Below, one piece after another: positions 63,276-64,000 of a DNA stretch of 64,000 nucleotides. The translations under genes were made by a program, and so were the position numbers. How positions within the stretch are numbered: the first letter of the stretch is position 1; each line of letters starts with the position of its first letter. Under the pieces are notes generated by a model, which was given only the letters and a program-made list of their open reading frames with translations, was not told where the DNA came from and searched no databases. Source of the stretch: Pseudomonas sp. RSB 5.4 (GTDB lineage Bacteria; Pseudomonadota; Gammaproteobacteria; Pseudomonadales; Pseudomonadaceae); contig NZ_CP146986.1 of the NCBI RefSeq assembly GCF_037126175.1, forward strand, positions 5,084,501-5,148,500. Direction: 5' to 3'.

Positions 63276-64000
63276 TTACGGGCGCGCCTTGAGCTGTGCT
63301 TCGGCTGCCTTGGCCAGATCCGGCGGGAGGAAGTCCTTGTCCGGGTTGTAGTCGGGCTTCAGATAGCGCGCCAGGTCCTGCAAGTCACCCGGATTCAACG
63401 TTCCCGCTGCCTGCTTCAAACGCAGGTTGTCGAGGATGTAGTCGTAGCGGGTGTTGTTGTAGTTGCGCACCGAGGTGTACAGCTGACGCTGCGCATCGAG
63501 CACGTCGACGATGTTGCGCGTACCGACCTGATAACCGATTTCCGTGGCTTCCACCGCACTCTGGTTGGAGATGATCGACTGGCGGCGCGCCTGCACCTGC
63601 TCGACATCGGTGTTCACCGCGCGATGCAGGTTGCGGGTGTTTTCCACCACTTGCCGGCGCAGGGATTCACGCTGTTGCTCACTCTGATCCAGCTGCGCAT
63701 AGGACTGGCGCACTTGCGAGCTGGTCAGCCCGCCGCTGTAGATCGGAATGTTCAGTTGCAGGGCCAGGGTGCTTTGCTCGACGTTGCCACCGTACGGAGT
63801 ACCGAAGGCGTTCGGGTTGGCGAAGCCGAGGGCGTCGTTGTCACCCTTTTCGTATTTGGCCACGGCATCGAGGGTCGGCAGGTGACCGGCCTTGCGCTGT
63901 TTGAGGGTCTGTTCGGCGGAGCTGACCGCAAAGTTGCTCGCCAGCAGATTGAGGTTCTGTTTGCCTGCGGTGTCGACCCAGGCCTTGGCGTCGTTTGGCG
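63276..64000 (-). CDS. tolC: TolC family outer-membrane channel, C-terminal part; gene continues beyond the window
   Basis: The last ~241 residues of a TolC-type protein. They run from VDTAGKQNLNLLASNFAVSS to the end at a TAA codon (63276). ALQLNIPIYSGGLTSSQVRQ and YQVGTRNIVDVLDAQRQLYT are the beta-strand and helix motifs of the second OEP repeat. TolC forms the outer-membrane tunnel of type I secretion and drug efflux. It matches PA4974, which is close to waaA in PAO1. The start is outside the window. Confidence 0.93.
   Translation of the reverse strand, partial: PNDAKAWVDTAGKQNLNLLASNFAVSSAEQTLKQRKAGHLPTLDAVAKYEKGDNDALGFANPNAFGTPYGGNVEQSTLALQLNIPIYSGGLTSSQVRQSYAQLDQSEQQRESLRRQVVENTRNLHRAVNTDVEQVQARRQSIISNQSAVEATEIGYQVGTRNIVDVLDAQRQLYTSVRNYNNTRYDYILDNLRLKQAAGTLNPGDLQDLARYLKPDYNPDKDFLPPDLAKAAEAQLKARP

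Overview
The window reads as chromosome of a Pseudomonas of the fluorescens group. The evidence is high-GC coding sequence, gene order collinear with P. aeruginosa PAO1 from the nhaP2 region (PA5021) to tolC (PA4974), and many intergenic copies of the REP palindrome built on GTGGGAGCGGGCTTGCTCGC. PAO1 locus numbers are recalled from memory, not searched. No rRNA, tRNA, CRISPR array, integrase or insertion sequence was seen.

Layout. Bases 1-7200 hold the start of the K+/H+ antiporter nhaP2 (cut by the window edge), two chemoreceptors flanking a ZapB-like/ZapA-like pair, and an acyl-CoA dehydrogenase. Bases 7450-13410 are the divergent proline catabolism pair putA/putP, with a cluster of GGTTGCACC-type PutA operators between them. 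Bases 13700-19150 are the most accessory-looking stretch: an evolved VgrG with a C-terminal toxin-like extension, a coupled membrane protein (probable immunity), a DUF4123 T6SS adaptor, a structured non-coding element, a small Pseudomonas-type protein, and a Tai4-like periplasmic immunity candidate. Bases 19480-30535 hold rlmJ, msrA, the c-di-GMP phosphodiesterase dipA, a PhoD-like phosphatase and aceEF. Two HexR-like sites lie between aceE and glnE.

Bases 34190-57205 are the LPS core locus. It runs waaF-waaC-waaG-waaP-wapP-wapQ-double kinase, a YceK-type lipoprotein, then carbamoyltransferase wapO-wapH-Mig14-like-dnpA-ssg-wapR. On the opposite strand is a WaaL ligase fused to a kinase-like domain, coupled to an acyltransferase. 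Then follow msbA, a sulfotransferase overlapping an APS kinase, and hldE. Almost every gene inside these operons overlaps the next as ATGA or TGATG. Together they make ADP-heptose (hldE), add and phosphorylate core heptoses, carbamoylate and glycosylate them, flip the core-lipid A (msbA) and ligate O-antigen. The acyltransferase and the PAPS-making/PAPS-using pair suggest further decoration. Bases 57300-63108 hold a conserved protein of unknown role, an aldo/keto reductase-FAD oxidoreductase pair, an SMR exporter divergent from a LysR regulator, and the Kdo transferase waaA. The window ends inside tolC.

The best candidates for new biology are the VgrG-toxin/immunity island, the interleaved inverted-repeat element at 18119-18263, the sulfation pair beside msbA, and the divergent ZapA/ZapB-like pair between two chemoreceptors.
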